Source: Thiomicrorhabdus immobilis
GTDB lineage: Bacteria; Pseudomonadota; Gammaproteobacteria; Thiomicrospirales; Thiomicrospiraceae
Reading direction: 5' to 3'
Assembly: GCF_021654855.1 (NCBI RefSeq)
Contig: NZ_AP024202.1
Span: forward strand, 620,001 to 684,000
DNA: 64,000 bases
Below the pieces are notes generated by a model. It saw only the letters and a program-made list of their open reading frames with translations, did not search any database and had not been told where the DNA came from. A program made the position numbers and the translations under genes. Position 1 is the stretch's first letter. Each line of letters opens with the position of its first letter. Positions 35,141-44,742 of the stretch are shown piece after piece.

Positions 35141-38131
35141 ATGATGAACGTCACTGCTTTAACCTCCGCCGGTGGCGCGGCGGGGTATTTAACGCAAGAT
35201 AATTATTATCTTGAAAAAGGCGAGGCCGCTGCCCATTTTTATGGGCAGGGGGCTGAAAAGCTTGGATTAACCGAGCAAGCCGTGACTAATGAAAATGTCA
35301 CCGCTTTGCTTAAAGGTGAATTGCCGGATGGGTCACAAGTCGGAAAGTCGGATAATCACCGTCCCGGCTGGGATGCGACTTTTTCTGCCCCCAAGTCGGT
35401 GTCCATTCAGGCTCTGGTAGCAGGGGATGAGCGCATTCAAGCCGCGCATGACCAAGCCGTGAAAACCGCTTTAGACCATTATGAAAACCACATCACCACC
35501 CGTCAACGGGTGGATGGGAAGATTGAGCGTCAGATCACCGGCTCATTGGTCTCCGCTACCTTTCAACATCAAACATCGCGTAATCTTGACCCGCAGCTGC
35601 ACACCCATGCGGTGGTGATGAATGTCACTCAAGGTCAAAATGGAGATTGGCGATCGGTGTCCAGCGAATCACTATACCGGATGCAGCGCGAGCTGGATCA
35701 GGTCTATAAAACCGAACTGGAAGCCCGATTGAACCAGCTGGGTTATCGTACGGAAAAGACCGAGATGGGCTTTGAGCTCAAATCCGTACCGGAATTGGTG
35801 AGAGCGGCTTTTTCCACCCGTGCCACACAGGTGGAGGCCGAACTGGCCAAGCACAACCTGACCCGTCAGGATTCGACTGCCGCGCAACGCCAGACGGCAA
35901 CGCTTAAAACCCGGCAGGCCAAACCTACCGAGCAAAACCGCCAGGCCATGTTTCGTAGTTGGCAGCAGCAGGCCAAAGATATAGGCTGGCAGCCGGAACC
36001 TAGACCGGATAATCAACCCACCCAAAGTCTTGCTCAGCCGCAACAGGCTTTATCTGATCGAGTCTCTCATACCATTGCCGTGCTTACTGAAAAAGATGCC
36101 GTGATCAGCGAAGGGGCCGTCTATCGTCACCTCAATGGTACCGATCAACCAGCGGTGAGCAAGCAGCAATTGGCCGATACTCTAAAACAGCTCAAATCCG
36201 AAGGTAAATTGCACAGCCGTGAGATCGGTTCGTTTGATCGGCATACACGATTGAATATCACCCAACCGGCGATTGTTACCGAGCAAGGCAGACAGTTGGA
36301 AAAACAAATGCTTTCCACCGCCGAGCGCATGAACCAGTCTCAAACACCAGGCTGGCTGGGCAAGGTCAGCCCATCACTTGAGAAATTGGCTTTGAGCAGC
36401 GGGTATTTTAAAGGTGGGGCCATCACTTCTCCCAAGGTGGCCGCGAAACAGGTGGATGTACAAATCGCGCTTGCCGCGCAAAAAGAGCATACCTGGACAG
36501 CTGAACAGCGCCAAGCCGCGATTGGCATTCTCAGTCATCGAGGCAACCTTTCTCAGTTGCAGGGGTATGCGGGTACGGCCAAAACCTCCAGCGTCCTAGC
36601 ATCCATTCGAGATATTGCCAAACGTGAAGGCTATACGGTGGTGGCTATTGCCCCAAGTCATGCCGCAAGCCAACAACTGCAAAAAGACATTAATGCTAAT
36701 CAGGCACTGACCACCAGCGGTTATATCGCCAAAATGCAGTCCGGCCATCTTCAAAAGGAATTGAACTCCAATAAAGTCTTGGTGATTCATGATGAATCTG
36801 GATTGGCGTCCACCCAGCAGATGAAAGAACTACTTGTCCAAGCTGAGAAAAGCGGCCATCGTCTGCTCAATTCCGGTGATCGCTATCAAAAAGCCAGTAT
36901 TGGTGCAGGCAGTGCCTTTGGGCAACTGACGGATTATAAGATACCGACTTATGAACTGACCACCATCTTTCGACAAAAGGATGCGAATTTAAAACAGGCC
37001 GTGGAACACAGCTTGCCCAGTGATCCTAAAACCCAAGAAGCCATGCAAATGCTGAATGAAAAAGGTTTAATACAGCAAATCAAATGCCCACAAGAGCGCA
37101 TTAATACTTTGGCCAGTCAATACACTCAGCTTACGTTGGAACAACGCCAGAAGACCCTATTAATTGATCCGACTCGAAAAGGTATCGATCAATTAAATTC
37201 GACTATTCGCGAACAACTGCAAGCCAAGGGTGAATTACCAATTGATCAACTCACCTTGAATACGTTGCACACGCAGGACATCGCCAAAGCCGATTTAGAA
37301 AAAGGGGCTGTAGGGTCAGTGTTTAAAGTGCGGCAGGTGGTGACCTTGAACAATCAAGCATTGAAGAGCCAAGACAAAGCTTTGATCAAAGGCTCGCAAT
37401 GGCAAATCACCGCACTTAATCGAGGCAGCAACACCCTCACCGTGCAATCCATGCAGCAACCCGCTCTTGAAAAAACGCTTGCCGGTACAGAACTGGCAAG
37501 AACCCATGCCAGTGTTTCTGAACTTAGGGATACGCCACTTTCTATCGGCGATGAAGTGCGTTTTACCGCCAGTGATCAACAAAAAGGTGTTCTAACCAAT
37601 GAAGCGGCAATAGTTAAAGAAATCGATGAGAAAACCGGCGAGTTGAAACTCTCCAAACCCAATGGGCAAACTGTTTCTCTGGATGGCAAACAAGCCCACA
37701 ATATCGATTACAACTATGCTAAAACCACGTTTTCCGCTCAAGGACAAACTGCCGAACGGGTGCTATATCATGCCCCAAGCACCAGCACCAATCTGATGAA
37801 CCAGCGGGATTTTTATGTGGGATTGAGTCGCGCCACCACTGAAGTCACCGTCGTTACCGACTCCAAACGGGATCTGTCGGAACTGATTGAAAAATCGACC
37901 GGTGAAAAATTAACCGCACTTGACAAAATGCATGCACCCAGTCGAACGCATGAAAAAGAAACGGACACTCAGTCTAAATCTGATGTGGATAAAATCTTTA
38001 CACACGCCGAAGCAGGGAGTCTTGACGATAAATCAGTATCCGAATTTGATAGCAAGGTTTTTTCTAGTGGATGTTCAGCTCAAAATTCATCTTTTAAAGA
38101 AGAAAAGTCTGATGATTTAGAACACGATTAA
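35141..38131 (+). CDS. MobF-family relaxase/helicase (TraI/TrwC-like)
   Basis: This 996-residue bifunctional enzyme would nick oriT and unwind the transferred strand. The TrwC relaxase domain has tandem tyrosines Tyr22/Tyr23 (DNYYLEKGE) and a metal site DPQLHTHAVV with His154/His156. The C-terminal half is a RecD-like helicase with Walker A GYAGTAKTS (residues 475-483, an AKT variant of the usual GKT), and ends with YVGLSRATTEVTVVTD. The start is one of two adjacent ATGs behind an AGGAGG-like site. It closes the mobilization operon, 12 bases after the coupling protein. Confidence 0.93.
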   Translation: MMNVTALTSAGGAAGYLTQDNYYLEKGEAAAHFYGQGAEKLGLTEQAVTNENVTALLKGELPDGSQVGKSDNHRPGWDATFSAPKSVSIQALVAGDERIQAAHDQAVKTALDHYENHITTRQRVDGKIERQITGSLVSATFQHQTSRNLDPQLHTHAVVMNVTQGQNGDWRSVSSESLYRMQRELDQVYKTELEARLNQLGYRTEKTEMGFELKSVPELVRAAFSTRATQVEAELAKHNLTRQDSTAAQRQTATLKTRQAKPTEQNRQAMFRSWQQQAKDIGWQPEPRPDNQPTQSLAQPQQALSDRVSHTIAVLTEKDAVISEGAVYRHLNGTDQPAVSKQQLADTLKQLKSEGKLHSREIGSFDRHTRLNITQPAIVTEQGRQLEKQMLSTAERMNQSQTPGWLGKVSPSLEKLALSSGYFKGGAITSPKVAAKQVDVQIALAAQKEHTWTAEQRQAAIGILSHRGNLSQLQGYAGTAKTSSVLASIRDIAKREGYTVVAIAPSHAASQQLQKDINANQALTTSGYIAKMQSGHLQKELNSNKVLVIHDESGLASTQQMKELLVQAEKSGHRLLNSGDRYQKASIGAGSAFGQLTDYKIPTYELTTIFRQKDANLKQAVEHSLPSDPKTQEAMQMLNEKGLIQQIKCPQERINTLASQYTQLTLEQRQKTLLIDPTRKGIDQLNSTIREQLQAKGELPIDQLTLNTLHTQDIAKADLEKGAVGSVFKVRQVVTLNNQALKSQDKALIKGSQWQITALNRGSNTLTVQSMQQPALEKTLAGTELARTHASVSELRDTPLSIGDEVRFTASDQQKGVLTNEAAIVKEIDEKTGELKLSKPNGQTVSLDGKQAHNIDYNYAKTTFSAQGQTAERVLYHAPSTSTNLMNQRDFYVGLSRATTEVTVVTDSKRDLSELIEKSTGEKLTALDKMHAPSRTHEKETDTQSKSDVDKIFTHAEAGSLDDKSVSEFDSKVFSSGCSAQNSSFKEEKSDDLEHD

Positions 38132-38219
38132 ATTTTCAGAGGCTGAAAGTTTTGCAGAAAACATTTTTATGATAATTTAGTAACGAGTTACTTATGATTT
38201 TGCTCAGAAGGAGAAATTA

Positions 38220-39323
38220 GTGGATTTAAGACCTTTAGTAAGATCTTCATATTCGATAGAAGAGGTGATAACAAGATGGCAGACAGTTCATGAAGATTAC
38301 GATATAGACTACCTTCAGGAAAAAATTGCTTCTTGTGAAATTCGAGCGTATTTGAATCTCAAAAATTGTTATTTATTTCCAGTTGATGAAGTTGAAAAAT
38401 CTTATGATTACTTACAAATTTGTGATGTAACAGAAGGATTTGGATCAGAAATCATTTTTTCTTTTTTTGTAAAAAGTGGCATATTTGAATCATTACATAA
38501 CAAAACCATATATAAAAGTGAAATACAGGGTGACTTTCCAACAACATCACAAATTATTGGGAGTTTAATAATTCCTACGGATTTGGGTGTGATCAAAAAT
38601 ATATATCTATATCATATTATTAATAGTTGCGATTTATTAAATTCTAATTTTTCTATTGAGCAGTCAAGAGAGTCACTTGAAGGCCCTATACCTTTAAACT
38701 TGGATCAGCCAATTATTAAAGTTTCTGACTGTGGGCTTTCTGTAACTCCATGGTATCAAGTTGAGCCTCTGAGTGGTGCATATATTCCCAAAAATTCTAT
38801 ACCTGAGTCATTGGAGGTATTGAACTTATCACCCAAAAAATATGATTTTTTTGAAGATTGGCTTAGAAGTTGTCGAGTTGTAGAGCTGAATGGCAATTTT
38901 TATTATGTAGTTAATGAAAAAAATTATGAATTTGATGGGGGGATCTTGACTGGCTACTCTCTATCAGAAGATGTTTTGAATTCATATCAAGGCGAACAAA
39001 ATGTGGTGATCCTTAAAGAGGACCTAGAGGATTTTGAAAACAAAAATTTTTACAATAAGCCAGTATTGTTACCCAATTGTACTGAAAAAAGGGCTTTCGC
39101 CTTAAGCTCTAAAGATAAAACGTTAGAAATTCTGGTAACACTTGTAAATGAATTTGAAAATTCGACCGAACTTAAAAGGCAAGGTGTAAAAACAGAGCAA
39201 GGTTTTATAAAGTCTTGGATAGAATCTCAACCATATAAGTTGAAAGAACATCACGTAAGGATTTTAAAGGAACTTATAAGTGATAGATATGGAATAACAA
39301 CCAATAGAACTGAATCTTTATAG
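38220..39323 (+). CDS. Unrecognised cargo protein at the right end of the element
   Basis: This 367-residue protein starts with GTG behind a good AAGGAG site. I recognise no domain. The N-terminus (YSIEEVITRWQTVHEDYDIDYLQEKI) is helical, the middle is beta-rich, and the C-terminus (EILVTLVNEFENSTELK ... LKELISDRYGI) resembles DNA-binding-like helical tails of phage and element proteins. It is much more AT-rich than the relaxase gene before it. The stop overlaps the right arm repeat by one base, so it occupies the last usable site before attR, a common place for accessory genes. Confidence 0.6.
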   Translation: MDLRPLVRSSYSIEEVITRWQTVHEDYDIDYLQEKIASCEIRAYLNLKNCYLFPVDEVEKSYDYLQICDVTEGFGSEIIFSFFVKSGIFESLHNKTIYKSEIQGDFPTTSQIIGSLIIPTDLGVIKNIYLYHIINSCDLLNSNFSIEQSRESLEGPIPLNLDQPIIKVSDCGLSVTPWYQVEPLSGAYIPKNSIPESLEVLNLSPKKYDFFEDWLRSCRVVELNGNFYYVVNEKNYEFDGGILTGYSLSEDVLNSYQGEQNVVILKEDLEDFENKNFYNKPVLLPNCTEKRAFALSSKDKTLEILVTLVNEFENSTELKRQGVKTEQGFIKSWIESQPYKLKEHHVRILKELISDRYGITTNRTESL

Positions 39324-39340
39324 TTGACTATTTGTTGACT
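39323..39340 (+). repeat. Putative integrase arm-type site, right
   Basis: This is an exact 18-base copy of 18299-18316, here 64 bases inside attR and in the same orientation. Confidence 0.6.
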
Positions 39341-39403
39341 CGTTAAAAATAAAAAGGGTTATTTGAAAATTAAGGTTTTGCAATTTATTGAAATTGCATG
39401 AAA

Positions 39404-39455
39404 AATTGGTACGACCGAGTGGATTCGAACCACCGACCCCCACCATGTCAAGGTG
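39404..39455. repeat. attR within the intact tRNA-Val
   Basis: This 52-base block is identical to 18117-18168. It runs from four bases beyond the tRNA CCA end through the T arm and variable loop to the end of the anticodon stem, the classic site used by P4-like integrases. Confidence 0.9.
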
Positions 39456-39483
39456 GTGCTCTAACCAACTGAGCTACGGTCGT
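39407..39483 (-). tRNA. tRNA-Val (anticodon GAC)
   Basis: The minus strand folds to a full cloverleaf: acceptor ACGACCG pairs with CGGTCGT, the D arm is GCTCAGTTGGTTAGAGC, the anticodon loop TTGACAT has GAC at 39449-39447, and the T loop is GGTTCGAATCC. CCA is encoded. It is the integration target of the element and remains intact. Confidence 0.95.
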
Positions 39484-39508
39484 ACAATAGAAAGGGTTAC
39501 AAGTAATG

Positions 39509-39595
39509 TGGTACCAGTGGGCGGACTCGAACCGCCACGCTATCACTAGCAACGGATTTTGAATCCGTCATGTCTACCAATTTCATCACACTGGC
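39509..39595 (-). tRNA. tRNA-Leu (anticodon CAA)
   Basis: The minus strand forms an 87-base class II tRNA with a long variable arm. Acceptor GCCAGTG pairs with CACTGGT, anticodon loop TTCAAAA gives CAA, and CCA is encoded. It lies 25 bases upstream of tRNA-Val on the same strand, so both are probably cut from one transcript. Confidence 0.95.
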
Positions 39596-39755
39596 ATTAA
39601 CTTGTGGACGCGAATTATATTGATTAAAGTCAGGCCTGTCAACTTTATATAGCAATTAGAAGTCTAAAAATTAATCCTTGTGGGCAGACAGGCTTTATTC
39701 TCATGAATACGTATGTGTATAGAGAAAACTAGGGTGGTGGATAAAAATTCTTGTT

Positions 39756-39784
39756 TTGACCCGGTGATAAGAATGCTTAATACT
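39756..39784 (+). promoter_or_regulatory. Candidate sigma-70 promoter of the GGDEF/EAL gene
   Basis: TTGACC at 39756-39761 and AATACT at 39779-39784 are spaced by 17 bases, 41 bases before the GTG start of the following gene. Confidence 0.45.
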
Positions 39785-39824
39785 TTGTCGCAAATATAAT
39801 TTATGATTATTTATTGGGGGAATA

Positions 39825-41711
39825 GTGGAAAAACGAATGCGACATGTGTTTTCAGCAGAAGGGTATTCAAAGTCTGTTTTGTGGGCATTTATGTTAATTG
39901 TTCCATTCGCTTACGTGCAATATCATTTTATTCAGTCTAGTAGTAAGCTGCTGGATTGGGTCATACCTGTTATTGTCGCCTCTCTACTTGGGGTGTTGTT
40001 TGGTTTTTTATCCAAGCAAATCACCAATCATAAAAAAGAGCGGGCTCTGTTTAAAGCGGTGGTGGATTTTTCATTAGAGTTTACCTATGTAAGAACGGTG
40101 GAAGGTGAATATGAGTACGTTTCACCAGCCGTTTATGATTTAACGGGTTATACACCGGAAGATTTTTATCGAACGCCTAATTTTATGGATGCAATCATTC
40201 ATCCTAACGATAGGGGTGATTGGTCTCATCACGTGCATAATGTCAATGATGACGGTTTGCCTGAAAAGGTCGAGTTCAGGATTTTGACGAAACGTAATGA
40301 GGTGCGTTGGTTAGAGCACTTGTGCGGGCCTATCCATGATGAGCAAGGCAATGTATTGGGTATTCGTTCGATTAATATCGATATCACCGAACGTAAGCTT
40401 GCTGCGGAAAGTGTTGAACGTCTAGGTTTTTATGACCCTTTGACGAACCTTCCTAATAGACGCTATCTAAACAATTATATGAACGACCTGATTGAGAACA
40501 GTGAATTGACTGGGGGCGCTAAAACCTTTTCAGTGTTCTTTTTGGATTTGAATCGTTTCAAATATGTGAATGATGCACACGGTCATTCCATTGGTGATGC
40601 ATTGTTAATCGAGGTGGCTAAACGTTTTAAGAAAAGCTGCCTGGATTCAAAGCAGGCGATGATTGCCCGTTTTGGCGGTGATGAGTTTGTATTTGTGACT
40701 AAACATAGTGTGACCACGGATTCTGTGCAAGAGTGTGTGAGTTACATTAATCAGCTTCTTGAAGTGCCGTTTCGCATTCAAGGTTATAAGTTGAGCATTG
40801 GTGGTACTGCAGGAGTGGCGGTTTATCCACGAGATGGACTTACTCCTGAAGTACTGATCAAAAACGCCGATGCCGCGATGTATAAAGCCAAAAGCCAAGG
40901 GTTGAGCATGGCATTTTTCTCCCATGAAATGACGGCGCATGCTACTGAGATGGTTGATCTTCAAAGTCGTTTGCGTGGAGCCTTGAACAAAGGTTTGATA
41001 AAACCGTACTATCAGCCGTTGATTGATTTAAAAACCGGTGAAATCATGGGGGTTGAGGTTCTGGCTAGGTGGGTTGTCGAAGATGGTTCTATTGCGCCTT
41101 CACCTGCGGTATTTATTCCGGTTTCTGAAGAAACGGGGTTGATTTGGGCTTTGAGTGAAGCGATGATTGCTCAAGCTGGGCGTGATATTGTTGCATGGCA
41201 AAATGACGGCGTGCAGATGAAGTACTCAATCAATGTTTCCGCTCGACAGTTTGCAGACGATAATTTTTGCAGTCAGGCAATCGAGCAGTTTGAACGTTTG
41301 GGGGTTGATCCTAAAACGGTACAGATTGAGCTGACCGAAAGTGTTTTATTGGATAATATCGATAGAAGTTTAGAGAAAATCCAAGAGTTGAAGGCTCGCG
41401 GTTTTATGATTGCCCTGGATGACTTTGGAACGGGTTTTGCCTCGTTACATTATTTGACCTTATTCCCGTTTGATACCTTGAAAGTAGATCGCGCTTTTGT
41501 CACCAATATTATTGAGGATAAACGCCAGTTTTCAATTGCCAAGTCGATTATCAATCTGGCCCATGATTTGGATTTAGTCGTGGTGGCAGAAGGTATTGAA
41601 ACTGAAGAACAACGCAAGGTATTGTTTGATTTGGGTTGCGATATTGGGCAAGGTTATCTTTTTAGCAAGCCGGTTGCACCGAGCTTTTTAACGGATTTAA
41701 TTGCCGCGTAA
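39825..41711 (+). CDS. Membrane-anchored PAS-GGDEF-EAL cyclic-di-GMP enzyme
   Basis: This 628-residue protein has two N-terminal membrane helices (about 15-33 and 42-61), a PAS/PAC sensor (about 72-185, ending RSINIDITERKLA), a GGDEF domain with intact RFGGDEF, and an EAL domain whose signature reads EVL (MGVEVLARW), a variant seen in active phosphodiesterases, with DDFGTGFAS also present. It may therefore both make and break cyclic di-GMP in response to a PAS-bound signal. No RxxD inhibition site is visible before GGDEF. The start is GTG behind GGGGG. It is monocistronic. Confidence 0.92.
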   Translation: MEKRMRHVFSAEGYSKSVLWAFMLIVPFAYVQYHFIQSSSKLLDWVIPVIVASLLGVLFGFLSKQITNHKKERALFKAVVDFSLEFTYVRTVEGEYEYVSPAVYDLTGYTPEDFYRTPNFMDAIIHPNDRGDWSHHVHNVNDDGLPEKVEFRILTKRNEVRWLEHLCGPIHDEQGNVLGIRSINIDITERKLAAESVERLGFYDPLTNLPNRRYLNNYMNDLIENSELTGGAKTFSVFFLDLNRFKYVNDAHGHSIGDALLIEVAKRFKKSCLDSKQAMIARFGGDEFVFVTKHSVTTDSVQECVSYINQLLEVPFRIQGYKLSIGGTAGVAVYPRDGLTPEVLIKNADAAMYKAKSQGLSMAFFSHEMTAHATEMVDLQSRLRGALNKGLIKPYYQPLIDLKTGEIMGVEVLARWVVEDGSIAPSPAVFIPVSEETGLIWALSEAMIAQAGRDIVAWQNDGVQMKYSINVSARQFADDNFCSQAIEQFERLGVDPKTVQIELTESVLLDNIDRSLEKIQELKARGFMIALDDFGTGFASLHYLTLFPFDTLKVDRAFVTNIIEDKRQFSIAKSIINLAHDLDLVVVAEGIETEEQRKVLFDLGCDIGQGYLFSKPVAPSFLTDLIAA

Positions 41712-41785
41712 ATTCAAAGTAGACTTTTAAAAAGTGTTTGCTGTAGATAACAGCTTGAAAATAAAGACACAATCAGCGAAAATAG

Positions 41786-41820
41786 CGCCCCTTTATTTTA
41801 TGGATAAATGGGCGTTTTTT
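41786..41820 (+). terminator. Rho-independent terminator
   Basis: Arms CGCCCCTTTAT (41786-41796) and ATAAATGGGCG (41804-41814) pair with one mismatch and are followed by six T residues. It ends the cyclic-di-GMP gene. The first ATG of the queA frame (41808) lies inside it, which argues against that start. Confidence 0.7.
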
Positions 41821-41861
41821 ATTGGAAAATCTTTCATATAAAACCTCCGTTAACAACTTCA

Positions 41862-42920
41862 GTGAAACGACAAGACTTCTATTTTGACCTTCCAGAAAAC
41901 TTAATAGCGCAACAGCCGGCCGCTCAAAGACGTGATAGCCGATTATTGGTGATGTCTGGCGCTGAGACTGACTATGCCCTTGTGGATGGCAAGTTTCCTG
42001 ATTTACTCACTTATTTAAAGCCGAAAGATTTATTGGTGTTTAACAACACCAAGGTTATTCCTGCACGACTGTTTGGGCAAAAAGCCAGCGGTGGCAAGAT
42101 TGAGTTGTTAATTGAACGAGTTATGGATGATAAGACCATTCTTACCCATATCCGTTCCAGCCGTTCGCCTAAACCGGGCACTGTTTTAACGATTGAAAAT
42201 GCTTTTGATGTTGAAGTCATTGGTCGTCAAGACGCTTTGTTTATCGTTAAGGTCATGTCCGATAAAACTGCTTTGGACTTGGTTGAAGAGCATGGTCATA
42301 TGCCTTTGCCGCCTTATATCGAGCGTGCGCAAGATGTTGAGCAGGATAAAGAACGTTACCAAACGGTTTACTCACAAAAACCGGGTGCGGTAGCCGCACC
42401 CACAGCCGGATTGCATTTTGACAACGCTTTGATGGAAGATATCAAAGCCAAAGGGGTGGATATCGGTTTTGTGACTTTACATGTCGGTGCAGGAACCTTT
42501 AAACCGGTTCAGGTAGATGATATTGCCGAGCATGTGATGCATTCAGAGTATTTAGAGGTTGAACCAGGCCTGGTGGAACAAGTTGAACAAGCTCGCAAAA
42601 ACGGCGGACGAGTCATTGCGGTAGGCACGACTTCGGTACGCTGTTTGGAAAGTGCGGCCAACTTCAGCCCGACCGGGCATATTGCACCTTATCAAGGTGA
42701 AACCAATATTTTCATTACCCCTGGTTACCAATTTAAAGAAGTGGATGTTTTGTTGACCAATTTCCACTTGCCGGAATCGACCTTAATCATGCTGGTTTCT
42801 GCATTAGCCGGTTACGAAAGGACTATGGCGGCCTATCAGCATGCGGTAGATAATCAATATCGTTTTTTCAGTTATGGTGATGCGATGTTGGTGTTTCCAC
42901 AGAACAATAGCAAAAAATAA
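41862..42920 (+). CDS. queA: S-adenosylmethionine:tRNA ribosyltransferase-isomerase
   Basis: QueA converts preQ1 in tRNA to epoxyqueuosine using the ribosyl group of SAM. The protein of about 352 residues has the family landmarks [26 protein letters not shown] at the N-terminus, [25 protein letters not shown] and [10 protein letters not shown] chose the GTG at 41862 because the upstream ATG (41808) falls within a terminator and adds residues not expected in the family. It lies 54 bases before tgt, the usual partner. A palindrome copy occurs at 42563-42574. Confidence 0.93.
   Translation: MKRQDFYFDLPENLIAQQPAAQRRDSRLLVMSGAETDYALVDGKFPDLLTYLKPKDLLVFNNTKVIPARLFGQKASGGKIELLIERVMDDKTILTHIRSSRSPKPGTVLTIENAFDVEVIGRQDALFIVKVMSDKTALDLVEEHGHMPLPPYIERAQDVEQDKERYQTVYSQKPGAVAAPTAGLHFDNALMEDIKAKGVDIGFVTLHVGAGTFKPVQVDDIAEHVMHSEYLEVEPGLVEQVEQARKNGGRVIAVGTTSVRCLESAANFSPTGHIAPYQGETNIFITPGYQFKEVDVLLTNFHLPESTLIMLVSALAGYERTMAAYQHAVDNQYRFFSYGDAMLVFPQNNSKK
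42563..42574. repeat. Palindrome ACCAGGCCTGGT, copy 4
   Basis: This exact copy lies in queA, read in the phase that encodes Pro-Gly-Leu. Confidence 0.8.
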
Positions 42921-42965
42921 GCACAATATCTTTGTAGCGATTAGACATAAAACAGAATCAAATAG

Positions 42966-44090
<1,125 letters not shown>

Positions 44091-44139
44091 AGAATACCAG
44101 TCAGATCGGAGAGTTTGCATTCCCCAAAAAAACAAATTT

Positions 44140-44167
44140 AAAATTTTACCAGGCCTGGTAAAATTTT
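44140..44167. repeat. 28-bp perfect palindrome centred on ACCAGGCCTGGT (copy 5), likely terminator
   Basis: The 12-bp palindrome at 44148-44159 is extended on both sides by AAAATTTT-type arms to a 28-base perfect inverted repeat, followed by TT and A/T-rich sequence. It lies 50 bases after the tgt stop, so it probably ends tgt transcription and could work in both directions. Confidence 0.65.
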
Positions 44168-44291
44168 TAAAAAACCAGCCAAATTTTAGAATAAGTTTTA
44201 AAAGGCAATTAATCGCCATTTAACTTAGATTTTTTGAGCTAGCTGTGCCAAAATACAGCGATTCAATTTTTTTATATTAGGAGTTACAACT

Positions 44292-44621
44292 ATGAGCTTT
44301 TTTATCAGTGATGCAATGGCGGAAGGAACTGCAGCGGCACAAGGTGGCGGATGGGAAGGGATTATCCCTTTGGTCCTTCTATTTGTCGTTTTTTACTTTT
44401 TATTGATTCGTCCACAACAGAAGAAAGTAAAAGAGCACAAAGCTTTGGTTGAAGCGATTAAGAAGGGCGATGAAGTCGTTACTTACGGCGGTCTTGCTGG
44501 TAAGGTTCGTGATATGAACGAAAACTTCTGCGATGTAGAAATTGCTGAAAATGTAGTGGTAAAAGTAGAGCGTCAAAACATTTCACGTTTACTACCAAAA
44601 GGTACACTTAAAGGCGAATAA
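44292..44621 (+). CDS. yajC: Sec translocon accessory subunit
   Basis: YajC is a small inner-membrane protein that joins SecD and SecF. The 109-residue protein has a single membrane helix at about residues 22-42 (IIPLVLLFVVFYFLLIRPQQKK) with the conserved IRPQQKK just after it, and a cytoplasmic beta-rich tail (GDEVVTYGGLAGKV). A TAGGAGTT ribosome-binding site precedes the ATG. It is the first gene of the yajC-secD-secF group. Confidence 0.95.
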   Translation: MSFFISDAMAEGTAAAQGGGWEGIIPLVLLFVVFYFLLIRPQQKKVKEHKALVEAIKKGDEVVTYGGLAGKVRDMNENFCDVEIAENVVVKVERQNISRLLPKGTLKGE

Positions 44622-44636
44622 TTCGCTTTAAGCTAC

Positions 44637-44681
44637 AAGGGGCAACTAGGGCTTACTATCCAGTGAGTTCTTTTGCCCCTT
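44637..44681 (+). terminator. Hairpin between yajC and secD
   Basis: Arms AAGGGGCAA (44637-44645) and TTGCCCCTT (44673-44681) pair perfectly around a 27-base loop, followed by a T-rich run. The loop is long, so it may act as a partial terminator that lowers secDF relative to yajC. Confidence 0.45.
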
Positions 44682-44742
44682 TTGTGGTTTTAGGAGAATC
44701 CTTTATAAGGGTTTCTTTCGACACAAAATTGGAATCGAACTT

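Larger units (their letters stand above)
18117..39455. mobile_element. Integrative and mobilizable element in tRNA-Val (about 21.3 kb)
   Basis: The element is bounded by 52-bp direct repeats (18117-18168 and 39404-39455) that duplicate the 3' half of tRNA-Val(GAC). A tyrosine integrase lies just inside the left end. Contents are integrase, small regulators, a putative replication module, a type I restriction system with linked ATPases, a Septu-like pair and a MobF mobilization operon. There are no mating-pair-formation genes, so it should be mobilizable but not self-transmissible. Base composition varies by module (mobilization genes visibly GC-richer, final cargo gene AT-rich), suggesting mosaic assembly. 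Confidence 0.88.

Noticed and set aside
41808-41861. N-terminal extension of queA from the ATG at 41808
   Set aside because: The codon lies in a terminator hairpin and the added residues do not match the family; the GTG at 41862 fits better.
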